From Plantago elongata (Eukaryota; Streptophyta; Magnoliopsida; Lamiales; Plantaginaceae), in assembly GCA_036897095.1 (NCBI GenBank), contig JAYMSP010001562.1, forward strand, positions 1 through 30,829: 30,829 nucleotides of DNA. The letters run 5' to 3'. Both the position numbers and the translations under genes were made by a program. This document shows, piece after piece, positions 1 to 11,589 of this stretch; the stretch's first letter is position 1, and every line of letters begins with the position of its first letter. The notes under the pieces were generated by a model. It was given only the letters and a program-made list of their open reading frames with translations, was not told the origin of the DNA and searched no databases.

Positions 1-298
1 TATATAAATAAGATACTACCCTTCAGTTTCAAGAAGATGTAACTTGATCGATTGGTACATCGTACAAATTTTCAGATGATATTGTTCAGGTACAAATTTT
101 ATATATGAGAAATAAGCTTCTAGATAGCCCGTAATAATTGGACATATTACAATATAATCCAATGTTAACTCTTGTACATTTATTCTCTGATAAATGTAAA
201 ATATTTATCATACATTCCTCTGTCTTATTTACTTTATAAATTATTTCAGTTAATTATTTAATTGGGTTTTAAAATTCATATTTAACTCTACCGGAAAA
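1..298. other. AT-rich intergenic sequence
   Basis: No open reading frame, RNA gene or repeat boundary is recognisable here. The segment is very AT-rich and ends at the 8-bp target duplication of the hAT-like MITE that follows. Confidence 0.6.
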
Positions 299-531
299 TA
301 GTGTTGTTTTTCAAGCCGAGTCGAGACGAGTATTTTGATACTCGAGCGACCTCGAAATCAACCGAGCCGAGCTCGAGTAACATGTAACAAGCTCGAAAAT
401 ATACGAGTTTTATCTATAAAAATATGTATAAAATATTATAATTTATTAAAGTAATTACTCTTAACGAGCTCGACTCGAAAAAAATTATCGAGCCGTGCCC
501 TCGATTAGGCTCGATTCGAAAAACAGCCCCA
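299..531. mobile_element. hAT-like MITE with 8-bp target duplication
   Basis: The ends are inverted. The left end reads TAGTGTTGTTTTTC and the reverse complement of the right end reads TGGGGCTGTTTTTC. Flanking 8-mers are CCGGAAAA (291-298) and CCGGAATA (532-539), a 7/8 match, which is the target-duplication size of hAT transposons. The interior is rich in short GAGCTCGA and GAGCCGAG motifs, a composition common in plant non-autonomous elements. There is no coding capacity, so it would depend on a transposase supplied elsewhere. The mismatched duplication suggests an old insertion. Confidence 0.7.
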
Positions 532-539
532 CCGGAATA

Positions 540-2738
540 TAACGCTGGAAGGAGAGCAGGGATATACTAGTATTGATCATCTTGGCCGGTCTGAGCGAGG
601 GAGTTTTGTTTTGGTGTACATATGCGGAAGCCGCATAAAGTTGTAATGATGTTGGATACGAGTATATGCTCCTTAATCTTGGAGTTGACTTTTGTCTTCT
701 CCGTCCAAATTGGATTGCTGGATGCTTTCAGTACCTTTAAATTTTTGTAGTGTAGCCACATACACGTTTTTAGTTTCTCAAGAAAACAATAACAAATTAA
801 ACCACGAGGATGGGATTGGGTTGCAATCAGAGGTATGACCCTTTGCTTTGTTTTTGGATATGGATAGGGATGGATGGCAGGTAATTTATTTATTACTTCC
901 CAACAATTCATAATCATCATTTTTCGCTTATGTAATATTCAATTTGATGATGATATGTAATATGTCGTGGAGTAAAGAATATCCATTTGCCAACACAAAC
1001 AAATTAGGTGACATATATGATATGAAAATTGCGTAAACTGTTTTAAAATGTTATACCTAATTAATGTATTCTTTTGACATTTTATCTATAATATTTTCAA
1101 TAATACATGCCATTGTATATGTTGTAATGCTATTGCTTATACCGTCAATATTCTTATTCATATAGCATTTGCTTCTCAGTGAAATAATAATGTTTCATCA
1201 ACGTCATATTTCGAACTGGATATCATGTTTTAAAAACTCGAATGAAAATGAAACATGACAGTGAAAAGAATATTGAAATACATATATCAAAATGAGTTAC
1301 TCGTAATATTTAAGGTGTTAAGTATTGTTATATTAATGTTATGGTTTAAATTAGTCATGTACTCATCTTATAAAAATGCATTATTACTCATGTTCCTTAA
1401 TTAATATATATTCAATGTCTCAAGTAATAAATATTTCATCAATTTAGTCATTATCGATAATAAGTACGACGAATAAAAATAACAAAAACCATTGAAATTT
1501 TCTTGACCTTGACTATACAAAAACGAAAGGTATAAAGAAATAAAGATTGGAAACAAATTCCCGCCGAAAGGGCCGATCACTACTAAGTTAAGCAATAAGT
1601 CTCCAATTGAGCAATTGGTATAATATATACACTTTAACTCAAATGGACGATGATATTTAATTGAATGGCCAAATGGCCTTATATGTTTAGGGATCCCTAT
1701 ATCTTTATGTAATATTCTTATTGAGGAATGTTCATATACATCAATACAATATATTAAACTAGTTATTTAAGTAATGTATGTAATCAATACTGTTAAATTG
1801 ACATGAAAAAAGGAATCAACCGAGAAAAAACGGGTTGTTTCGATCCAAACACCTGTAAAATTACAAATAAATGTCGTAAATTACAAACAAGACTGCTTTA
1901 TAATTTCTAGCTATAGTCTAGATAATACTTTGTATTTTATATATATATATATATCATATCCTCTACATAGTGAGAATGTACCGCTTAGTGTAGTGCCAAG
2001 TACACTATATAATATCACGTGAGTATTTTTTTTTAAATTATTAACATAATTTTATGAAAAGTTATTCTATAAACTCACAAAATTGAAAATATCATGTTTA
2101 AGATGAACAAAATGTCTCTAGATATCTTATTTAAAGACGAAAATATATTATTAACAAAATCATAATGAATCAAAATATTTATATTGTTAATAAAATGTGT
2201 TTTTGTAATATGAAAACGCAATTACTATATATTATATATTTTCTTTTAGCATTTGACAAGAAAATTCTTTATCTCCTTTCTTATAATAGACTTATAATCT
2301 TAGAAATGAGCTGAGTTTTAGGTGAATTCTTTAGAATAAGTCTTTAATAACTTATCAATAGAAAAACCTATATATATATATTTAAGAAATCATTGATGTT
2401 ATCTATCCAAAGTTAAATGTATATTGTCAATATTTCTATTTTTTTATGTATAAAGGACATATGTAATTTTAATAACATAAATGTTTGATATAATATCGAT
2501 AATTTTATTAAGAATATAAACCGTTTGCAATAAGTTATCCAATGACTATATCTATAGAGATATTGTGCTGAAGTTCAATGATTGTAAAATTTATATATTC
2601 GTAAGTTGTCTTGAATGAGAAATTTTAAGTATTTATATAATTTATTGATATCAATAAAAGTGATACCTCCCGCTAATGGACACTATTGACAAACCACATC
2701 AATTTTTGGATTTGTTCAATACGAATTAGAGTTTTGCC
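540..2738. other. Gene-free AT-rich interval
   Basis: Only short open frames are present, for example a 117-codon minus-strand frame at 567-920, and none has recognisable motifs. It includes a pure TA microsatellite near 1938-1954. No RNA gene or transposon boundary was recognised. Confidence 0.5.
1938..1954. repeat. (TA)n microsatellite
   Basis: An uninterrupted run of alternating T and A in AT-rich intergenic sequence. Confidence 0.8.
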
Positions 2739-3948
2739 ATGTCACATAACTTTTCCTCATAGCAAGCTTGATGAAGCCGAGCAAGAACGCCTCCTTACTC
2801 TTAGAAAAATGCGCAGGTGCCTAACCATCATCGGAATGTCTTTATTCGTTCTTGTTTGCGTTGTTGTAGCAATTACAGACAACCAAGGGAAAGCTCACTC
2901 ACAACGGAGGAAGAGATTTCATCGAGTCGTTTGTAACCAGATGACCGAGCCTACAACAATAAAGATTACAAACCCAAAGGCTCCGACTTCAAAGCTCCCC
3001 ACGCTACCCTCTAAGGGGCACTTCACTTTGGAAGAAGGGGGAAGTCGAAGAGAAGCTCCATAGGGGATGAGTGAAAATGACATTCAGGATCTACCTATTT
3101 ATAAGAAGATGGGGCAAGTAAGGTGGTCCTGTTTGTCATTAATGTACCACAACTGTGCAACCCGTGGGCACTCATAATCGACTTCTAATCACGGATGCAT
3201 CCGACCACGACACCAAGAACCTCATAATTCCTCGACTATCTTCTACTAAGATACTCGGGAATTGGGGGGACTATGATATATACAAATGAGTCCTTTCTTC
3301 CTAATTCGCTCCTAAGGACGGGGTCGCAACGGTGCGTGATAAATAGGAACACAATAAGTCGTAAGAGCCCTTATCTACCTCGGGAGACGACTATCTGTAA
3401 ATCTCCCCACGGAGCCGGCCAGAGAGAGTTAGTATCATCAACATAACATAAGTACTCTGACTAGTCGGACCGACCCTATCCAAACAGGTCCGACTATTGC
3501 CAAATTATTAGAGACCAACATGGCCGGAACGGGACTAATACATTTAACCTATGAACTGTGTTAGAGCCGACTAGGCACAATTTCGGGTCTTGGGGGATCA
3601 CGGCGTGCCACCTGTCTACGGGAACACGTGTCGGCTTGGGTACCCGACCAACCGGCGGCGACGGTCGGGGCTTGGTCTCCCGGAGATTCTGCTATATATA
3701 AATACTCGAACATTTACTCCTATTGAAGTAAGTGAACAATATAATGCTCTTTTCAAGAATTTAAACATCAGTGATCAGAGAACATTAGGAGCTCTACAAG
3801 CTTGCCGAGAACTGTTCTCTCTTGCATTGGAACATCTCAACAGTTCATTATCTGTACAGGATACAAATCCATCCAACACATTCGGCGATTTAAGAACATG
3901 GTTGAGTTCAGTAGGGACATCTCAACAAACATGTTTCGACGAACTGCT
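2739..3948 (+). pseudogene. Broken 5' fragment of a PMEI-pectin methylesterase gene (copy 1)
   Basis: This is a partial duplicate of the copy starting at 4010. Segment 2739-2869 matches its N-terminus: the charged leader with LRKMR, followed by the hydrophobic signal anchor TIIGMSLFVLVCVVV. Segment 3744-3948 matches the middle of its PMEI domain, including ALQACRELF and QQTCFDELL, with roughly nine differences in about 200 bases. Between them lie 874 unrelated bases, and about 230 bp present in copy 2 are missing. Everything after 3948 (rest of PMEI, all of the catalytic PME domain) is absent. A 1-base shift between the apparent ATG at 2739 and the leader frame adds another lesion. Intact family members are secreted wall enzymes that de-esterify homogalacturonan; this copy cannot make one. 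Confidence 0.8.
2870..3743. mobile_element. Foreign insertion inside PME copy 1, unclassified
   Basis: Homology to the neighbouring PME copy stops abruptly at about 2870 and resumes at about 3744. The inserted DNA has higher GC content than its surroundings. It carries a TATA-like CTATATATAAATA at about 3692-3704 downstream of a GC-rich stretch, an arrangement seen in LTR promoters. I could not find a clean target duplication or matching ends, and about 230 bp of gene sequence is missing at the junction, so an element with a deletion is the simplest reading. It encodes no recognisable transposon protein. Confidence 0.5.
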
Positions 3949-4009
3949 CTCTACATCTACTCGGATCACTTTTATCCGACTACACGCTAAAGAGAAAGAA
4001 ACTCCAGCC

Positions 4010-6551
4010 ATGGCCAGCATCAATCCTTATGGCAAGCTTGACCGAGCAAGAACGCCTCCTTGCTCTTAGAAAAATGCGCATGCGCCTAACCATCATCGGC
4101 ATGTCTTTATTCGTTATTGTTTGCGTTGTTGTAACAGCCGTGGTTGGAGCGAGTCAAACCAATGATAACAATTCCAGGGTAGCAAGTATCGATCACGCCC
4201 TTGCATCAATCAAGGCAGTTTGCAGTGACACATTGTACCCCGACTCGTGTTACACCAGCCTGGAGCCATTGGTGAAATCGGGTAACGTCAAGCATCTAGA
4301 TTTGTACAAATTATATGTCGGTGTTGCCATTGGAGAACTTTCTAATGCCTCAGACGCTTTTTTCAAGAAGTTAAACATCAGTGATCAGAGAACATTAGGA
4401 GCTCTACAAGCTTGCCGAGAACTGTTCTCTCTTGCATTGGAACATCTCAACAGTTCATTATATGTACATGATACAAATCCATCCAACACATTCTACGATT
4501 TAAGAACATGGTTGAGTTCAGCAGGGACATCTCAGCAAACATGTTTCGACGAACTGCTTGATGTATCAAACAAAACATTAAGCAGTATTGTACACCAAAC
4601 TTTCAATAACACAATTGAGTACACAAGCAACAATTTTGCTATAATCAACATGTTTGACGAGTCAATTAGCAGCCGGGAGGAGGCGTTTGATGGCTACTTC
4701 AACTCCACCTCTATGGCTTTCGTCTAAAGATGGGAATTTTATACAAGGATCAAATGCAACCATTAAGGTTGATGTTGTGGTGGCTAAAGATGGCAATGGT
4801 GATAAGGTACAAATCCGGTTAAGGCAAAGTCTGTTGATCTAGCAAAGGCTAGTGCTTCTTGGCTTGTTGAGTGAGTTCTTCTAGGTGAGAGGATAAGTCT
4901 TGGTTCGTAAGGTCACATTTTGAGTATCTTCTCTTCTGAAATTCCGAGTCGAGGTAAGGTCCGAGGCAATGATATGTCCGAGGAGATGATTGGTCTAAGA
5001 CGAGATTGTTCCGAAGAGCCAACACTTGAATCCTGCAGTACATAAAAGGAGAAGGGGTTAGACCCTTTTGGGCCGGTTTGCCTTAGACAAACCGGGATCG
5101 GACTTTACGTATTTAGAGGCTGAAGAGCTCGGGCTCGATCCTCCAAAGTCTAAAGAGTAGTATATTTAGTGGTAGTTGCTTACATTTATGAGGCATAAAT
5201 GCTCTGTATTTATAGGGCAATCCCACCGGAGGTTTGGCTCTGACAGCTCGGAGTTATGTCGGACTAGCAGTGTGGAGGCATGTGGCGCCGAAACTAGGAG
5301 GCGCGTCTCCAGCATGGACCCAAGTACAACTGTGAGGATTGATGTCGTAAAGTACAACCTGAGGTCGGATCAATGGCGGATTGGACCACACTTCATCAAA
5401 GATGGCTATAGTTCTAGGTTCAGGGGTTGAGTTATGTTGCTTCGGACCATAAGTAATGCGGGTCGGAACTTTGTCGTTTGGGTCAGAACACTTCGTGACC
5501 GTCCTAGCTTGAGAGGTCGTCTTAGTGCATCTCGGATCGTGTTAGAGCGGAGATGGACTCATTAGTACATATCAAGTGGAAAGTATAGGACGATTTCTGA
5601 TGCATTGAAAGACGTTCCTGCTAATAGTGAAAAGTGATATGTCATCTATGTGAAGAAGGGTATATATATTGAGAATGTGATTGTTGACAAGACAAAATGG
5701 AATGCGATGATGGTTGGTGATGGCAAGAATGCAACCATTGTTTCAGCTAGCCTCAACAATGTTGATGGTACTCCAACATTTCAGTCTGCAACATTTGACA
5801 TGTTTCAAGGTGCTTAACTATTTTTCTTAAAGCATTTCCAGTTCATCCTTCAATGATTTTCATACTCTTTGCAGCTGTTTGGGCAAAGGATTCATTGCGA
5901 GAGACATGGGATTCCGCAACATGGCTGGTGCAATCAAACAACAAGCAGTTGTCGTGTTATCGACTGCTGATTTTTTGGTATTCTACCGTTGCACATTTGA
6001 TGCATTTCAAGACACCCTTAACACTCACTCTAACCGTCAATTTTACCGCGAATGTGATATTTATGGTACAATAGATTTTATTTTTGGAATTGCTTCAGTA
6101 GTATTCCAAGAATGCAACATCCTACCTCGGAGGCCCTTGCCAGGCCAACAAAACACCATCACATCCCAAGGAAAGACGGACCCGAACATGAACACTAGGG
6201 TCTCAAACTAGAATTGTACAATTGGGACCAAGGAAAACTTGACAAGGGTTAGTACTTTCTTAGGTAGGTCGTGGAAGGATTATTCCATGACGATTTTCTT
6301 TAAAAGTGAGATAAACGACTTTATTAGTCTGTCGGGTTGGTTGTCGTCGATGGGTGTGTCGGTTTCGAATATGATATTTTACGCAAAGTAGCAGAACTAT
6401 AGGGCGGGGGTTGTGACTAAGAACAAGGTCAAGTGGAGAGGTCTGAACTCAATCTCAGTGCTGCCCGAGTTAAGAAGTTCTCTGTTGGGCATTCATACAA
6501 AGGGACATGTGGAAACCAACAACAAACATTACCTATAAATCAGGCCTTTGA
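4010..6551 (+). pseudogene. PMEI-pectin methylesterase pseudogene (copy 2)
   Basis: A full-span type I pectinesterase relic. In order it shows a signal anchor (LTIIGMSLFVIVCVVV), a PMEI domain with its cysteine motifs, the RRRLM processing motif between PMEI and PME, and PME motifs GIYIENV, QAVV, QDTL, DFIFG and LGRSWK (normally LGRPWK), ending in SGL-stop. Lesions: a 5-base deletion after the original ATG (4010), with a usable in-frame ATG at 4029; a frameshift at about 4660-4680, before RRRLM; a 775-bp insertion at 4800-5574; TGA at 5635-5637 where the family has Arg (CGA); TAG at 6209-6211 where the family has Gln; TAG at 6389-6391 where the family has Glu; and a further frameshift before 6549. 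A short intron (about 5810-5874) separates the two PME exons at the family's usual place. The intact enzyme would act in the cell wall. Confidence 0.9.
4800..5574. mobile_element. Solo-LTR-like insertion in PME copy 2
   Basis: This 775-bp block starts with TG and ends with CA. Its ends form a short inverted repeat (TGATAAGGTAC, and TGATATGTAC on the other strand). Flanking 5-mers are AATGG (4795-4799) and AGTGG (5575-5579), a 4/5 target duplication of the size typical of LTR retrotransposons. Removing the block plus one flanking copy joins the PME frame exactly at the conserved DGNGKYRTISDA region. No gag, pol or primer-binding site is present, so a solo LTR left by recombination is the best explanation. 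A small non-autonomous element is an alternative. Confidence 0.75.
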
Positions 6552-7490
6552 CAAGGAGTTTTGAATCACTATTACTAATATTTGCTCAAGTGCAATTCGT
6601 TCTTTTGGTTTTAAATCTTTGGTTTTCACTTTATAAAACTCAGGAACAATCCAAGATATACATTTACAAATAATGATATAACAAACCATTGTGACCGGGT
6701 ATCTCATTCTCCAAAGTCAGATGAATCCTAGCTAGACTCGGCTCCTTACTGAAAGGAGCTAATTTTTTAAGTTCTAATTCAAGTCACAATTTTACAATAG
6801 TTGAGCTCTAGCTCAACTAATTTGATTCGAACTTTAACCAAAGCTTGCTCGTGACCTAAAAAAACGTGTATAAAGATATAATATGTTGAACCAAGTCGAA
6901 TCAATAAGCAGAATGAGCTTCTATGAGACATAACTGAACTCAAACACTTTACTAAACATGATAGTTATAGCCCTGTCAACTCAACTGTTGACTCGATTGA
7001 GTTATCCACGTGGGTTGGTTTGCAAACCAGTTGGATAGCTAGCAGGGTCACTCGAAGTAGGTAGGTTGGTTGGGATGGTCTTCATGGTTAGTTAGTGAGT
7101 CTGCTAGCTAGTTAACTTGTAGACAAGTCTGATGGTTGTCAATGAGTATTTAGCTAGGTAGCTTGGTTAATTGGCCAGTTAATTTAACCATTTGATGAGA
7201 CTCGACTTGCTCGTCTAATGGAGCTGGACTCGTTATTGAATTGTGGATGGTCCATAACCTTGCGGACTAATTAATTATTAATTTTTATAAATACACGAAA
7301 CATAAGGAACTAAAATTTTAAAATATAATTTATTTTAAAAATTTATATTTATTATATCAAATTAATTTATAGTTAAAATTAAGCTTCATAAGTTAAGGTG
7401 AGAAGGTTGTAAAATCTCATCCGAAAATTTTGGTTGGATTTGAAATTTTGGCCGAATAAGTAAAATACCAATTCCCAAATTCCCCAAATT
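6552..7490. other. Intergenic sequence upstream of the SRL1-like gene
   Basis: No coding frame was recognised. Around 6960-7200 the sequence is full of degenerate short words (GCTAGCTAG, GGTTGGTT), which look like decayed repeat rather than genes. The last 200 bases are strongly AT-rich and probably include the promoter of the downstream gene. Confidence 0.4.
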
Positions 7491-7516
7491 TCAACAAGTC
7501 AATATCTTTTCAAGCT

Positions 7517-7524
7517 AGGGTTTA
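7517..7524 (+). promoter_or_regulatory. Telo-box in the promoter or leader of the SRL1-like gene
   Basis: AGGGTTTA, inside CTAGGGTTTACG. Telo-boxes are common near transcription starts of plant genes for RNA processing and translation, which suits a splicing-factor gene. The position relative to the true start is unknown. Confidence 0.4.
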
Positions 7525-8616
7525 CGATTGATTTCAAAGCAAAACCATTTCCCAAATTTCATCTTTCAATTATCGATCTCTCCTTCTTCTCTCTCAATTC
7601 ATCGGCGAGATATCAACGATTGACCTCCCAAACGAACATCTAGAGGGATCTATTATTGAAGGCTGTCCACTCTCGGCTCTCTCTTGAAGGTTCATCGGTG
7701 CTTTTTTCCTTCTCCTTCTTTTCCAATTTTTGTCATCGTTGTTTGTATCTGTTGATACTTAATCTATTACTACAAAATGAACTTGAAAAGGCTGGATCTT
7801 GGTTCGTGTAAATCGAAATTTAGCTTTCTGATTTTCTTTTCTAGCTAATTGATTGGTTTTTTCATTCGATATGTTTCTGGGTTTTCAATTTTCAACTCTT
7901 TTTTCTAGCTAACTAATCCAACCATTTTATAGTGTTTAGCTAACAGTTCATGAATGCAATTTTACTCATCATTCAGCCTCGATTGCTTATTAAGTTTGTC
8001 ATTATATGATAGAATTTCAGCTGAAACAGTGCTTGTAAATAGATTTTCTTCTACTTAATATGTGCAGTATATAATGTCTTGAAATCTCCAATCTTTTTTA
8101 TTGTCATGAGCTTCATACCCATATGGCTATTTGCTCTTATCTTGACTCTTGGCCTGTGAATTTTAATTTGCATGGATATTTCAGTGATGTTTTTATTTAA
8201 GAATCGTGTTAAATGTTAACTACTGATATTGGAGCAGTATGGTGAAAACAGTCTGGCTTAAAGTGAAATTTTGTTATTGCACAAGGTTTTGCAAAACTGT
8301 TATGATATGTGTCTATTTAAATGTGTTGTCCTAATCTTTATCTTGGGCCTTTGAGTGAAGGGAAGATAGCAACTGGCCCGTCCTGAGCTCTTTGGTGGAA
8401 CCTATGCTATTTGAAATTAATTACTTCTATTTATGTGTTGTACTTCCATTTACATGTTTCGAGCGAGGATGAAGAGATGATGTTGAGGAATTTGGAAACC
8501 GAGTACATTTCTACATGAAAGCAATATGAATTCTCACTATTTATCCTCTAAATGTTCCCACTGTATGATATTCATTTTTTTAAATGTGATTCAGGGCCTG
8601 GGTGATTTAAATCAAG

Positions 8617-11111
8617 ATGGCCGAGATAAAGTCATCTGGAAGATCAATTGATCTGCTATTGGAGAAGGTCCTGTGCATGAATATAAAATCATCTGATTAC
8701 TTCCGAGACCTTTTGAGATTGAAAACATATCATGAAGTGATTGATGAGATTTATGTTACTGTCACACATGTAGAGCCATGGATGACTGGCAACTGCCGGG
8801 GGCCGTCAACTGCATTCTGCCTTCTTTACAAATTCTTTACAATGAAACTCACGGTGAAACAAATGCATGGCTTGTTGAAGCATGAGGATTCTCCCTATAT
8901 AAGAGCGGTAAGTAGAAACTTGGCATGGTATTTTCCTCTAGCTTAATTTACTGACGTAGGAAAATGCAAAATTAATAAATTATAGCATTAATTCAGAAAA
9001 GGGCAAATAACCGTGCAGGTATGGAATTGAACCAAATTTCAGAATTTATTGTCTCATCACTCATGCTAAACATTAAGATTAATGTTATCCTATGTTTCAG
9101 AAATTTTCTGGCATTTGCCTCGGTGTGCATTCTATTATTCGTGGTGGCTTATAAAACAAAAGCAACTTCCATGCAGACCCGAACTAGGTCTTGACATATT
9201 GTTGTACCGTTAGCTGCAACATTTGCTGCAGAAAGCTTTTACCTGGTATTTTATTAAAGCTTTACCTCTGTTTTACCAGATTGGATTTCTCTACTTGAGA
9301 TATGTTGCTGACCCGAAGACATTATGGAGTTGGTATGAACCTTACCTGAGAGATGACGAGGTACGAAGAAGGTGCAATATCTATGTCATTCCTTCTTTTC
9401 TTTCTTGCGAAGTGACATGCAAGCATGTGCTGATTTCATCTGTTTTCTTTAAAGTTATGATGGAAATGGCTTGTGTTACCTAAGGCAATCTTGAGTTGTT
9501 TATCTGTGAGTTTATATCTGTATTTTCATGTGGCAGTAATGATAGCCAATGGATACACATGTCTATATGCTATCCTCAGTGTCCTGGCTGCTTTGAGGTT
9601 ATATGCTTTTTAGCATTGTACTTGAATAGGGGCCGTACTACAAAGGACTCGTCATAATCTTTCCTCCTTAACATGTTTGCTACGCTTATATATCTGCATG
9701 CTGTATGATTGATATATGAAATTGGTTTCTTTCTATCCTTTCTGTTTTGCTTCTAAAACGAAAGATATGTGGATTGATCAAAATTGCCTCATTTGATTAG
9801 TAAAGATACTGTAGAGTCGCATTTTGAGTTAAATGTGTCACAAGTGTGGATGATTTTATCTGTAAAATATCTTTGCAAATACTTTTGTGTGATTCCAAAA
9901 CCTTCTGTCCTGTGTTTCTGACTCCTGATGGCCCAGAATGGCAGGTCTGTACAGTTCTACAGTGGTGAATCAGCATGATTCTTGTACAGGTGAACCAGCT
10001 TTTGTGTGATAAACCATGAATTTGAAAAAGACCTTGTTATAGTTGAGATACAGCTATGCTTGCATTTTATGCTCTATTTTCCATTTCCAAACAGTATATT
10101 AAAATTAGGAAAATGGTGAATCCATTTTTTCTTGCTGAGTATAGAGAATTGTCTTCTTATCTGCATGGACCTTTTCTTTATAGTTGATAGATTTTACATA
10201 CATTTTCAAATCTATTTCAGGAGTTCTCGCCTGGTTCTAATGGCCGAATGACCACAATGGGTGTGTATGTACGTGATTTACTTCTCGGACAGGTTGTCAT
10301 CTGTATACTGATTTTCATGTCCAGCCTACTTAAGTTGCATGTTTCTTACTAGTCTTGAATTTGCATGCAGTATTACTTCGACACACTTTTCCCTCGTATT
10401 CCTGTGCCAGTGTTGAGAACTGTAGTGGCTAGTCTTGAGAACATGAAATTACCTACAAAGCACTGTGGAGTTACCGGTGAGACCACCCGCATGACTGATG
10501 AAACTGCTAGAAGGCCCCCTTCTGTCAAAGCTGCTCTCTCCGTGTCGTTTGGCCAGAGGGCCCCACACCGTGCATCGACTAGGGATTCATCTCCAGTCCG
10601 ACGTACTGCTACTCCATCTCGCGATAGAGATGATGATTCAAGACGGTCACCAAATCGGCACCGGAGTCAGAGTCGGGATTTGCCGGATCGAGATTACTCT
10701 GACAGAGGTAGAGACCGGGACAGGGACAGGGACCGTGATAGAGGCAGGGACAGAGGTAGAGATCGGGACAGAGACAGGGAAAGAGATAGAGGTAGGAGGT
10801 CTGACTACGATAGGTCGCGCGATAGCCATAGGAGGGATGACCGTTACGGTAGAGAAAATGGTTACCGTCGGAGCAGGAGCAGGAGCCGCAGTAGAAGCAT
10901 TCATGAGCAAAGTGGAGTCGATCAGAGTCGTCGAAGCCCATCTGGACAAGCAAACAAAGACAGAACATCTGCATCGAGCAATTTGGCTAAGCTTAGAGAT
11001 TTGTATGGTGATTTGGGGAGCCAGAAGGGGGACTCTGGCAAGGACCAGGGTCCGAGCAGACCTAGTGGTACTGAGGAAGTCATCAGACTTGGTGGCTCTA
11101 CGTGGAGATAA
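8617..11111 (+). CDS. SRL1: Pre-mRNA-splicing factor 38 family protein (SRL1-like)
   Basis: Four coding exons: 8617-8907, 9280-9360, 10221-10292 and 10371-11111, all with GT-AG junctions and frame-preserving joins, giving 394 aa. Residues about 10-175 form the PRP38 domain, with TYHEVIDEIY, VEPWMTGNCRGPSTAFCLLYK and LKHEDSPYIRA in exon 1, GFLYLRYVADPKTLW in exon 2, GRMTTMGVYVRDLLL in exon 3 and YYFDTLFPRIPVP in exon 4. The tail has an Arg-Asp block (about residues 258-290) and an Arg-Ser block (about 314-324) and ends in EEVIRLGGSTWR. PRP38 proteins belong to the U4/U6.U5 tri-snRNP and act in spliceosome activation in the nucleus. Length and both ends match the Arabidopsis SRL1-type protein. 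An untranslated exon beginning at 8595 follows an intron acceptor; its donor, near 7689, is uncertain. Confidence 0.93.
10700..10800 (+). repeat. In-frame RD/RG-coding tandem repeat
   Basis: A low-complexity purine-rich run of GACAGG, GATAGA and GGTAGA units within the last SRL1-like exon. It encodes alternating Arg-Asp with some Gly and Glu. All steps are multiples of three, so length changes would keep the frame. Confidence 0.8.
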
Positions 11112-11580
11112 AACTGTCAGTTTGATTGTTCTGAAATCCTCGGTTGTTTTCTTCGGTTAATTTACTTTCATAATATCAATGGTAGGCGCAACTCCACATA
11201 AACCCACTGTTAAACAGGCTTTAGAAATGGGCATGGGTCCGCCTCCATTGATGAAGAGATACAAATGTATGTTATAAGTTGTCTTTTTATGCATATTCCT
11301 GTGACTGAATGAAAGAAAGCTTGAACTATAGTGATAGGCTAATAGCTCATTTGTGGATTTCTGTTTCAATTACATGGGGAATGTTATACTTCCTTACGGA
11401 ACAATATGCAGAATGGGGTTTCCTTCGGTTTTGGGTGTGTGACTAAACAAACATACTCACCGGACTGGAGAAATGATATGGGTCCGCCTAATGTGGTTAT
11501 GTGCCCCAGTCCCCAGATGCTATATTCCCTTCGTCATGTTAATAATGAAATAATTTAATTTTACACAATTTAAAAAAAAT
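11112..11580 (+). other. Probable 3' untranslated region of the SRL1-like gene
   Basis: Non-coding sequence after the TAA stop. AT-rich with AATAATGAAATAATTT near 11540-11557, a plausible plant polyadenylation region. The exact transcript end cannot be set. Confidence 0.4.
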
Positions 11581-11589
11581 TATGTAGTA

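Noticed and set aside
567..920. 117-codon minus-strand frame
   Set aside because: No domain, no signal peptide, no homologue recognised; length is not remarkable and no splice context supports it.
6730..6860. Possible second GAGCTC-rich hAT MITE
   Set aside because: Motifs are scattered and no inverted ends or target duplication could be found.
10498..11160. A 220-codon + frame and two long minus-strand frames (10609-10974, 10647-10949) over the last SRL1-like exon
   Set aside because: They are other-frame readings of the purine-rich RD/RS repeat and have low-complexity compositions (GTGTGT, PCPCP) typical of that; the SRL1-like frame explains the sequence.
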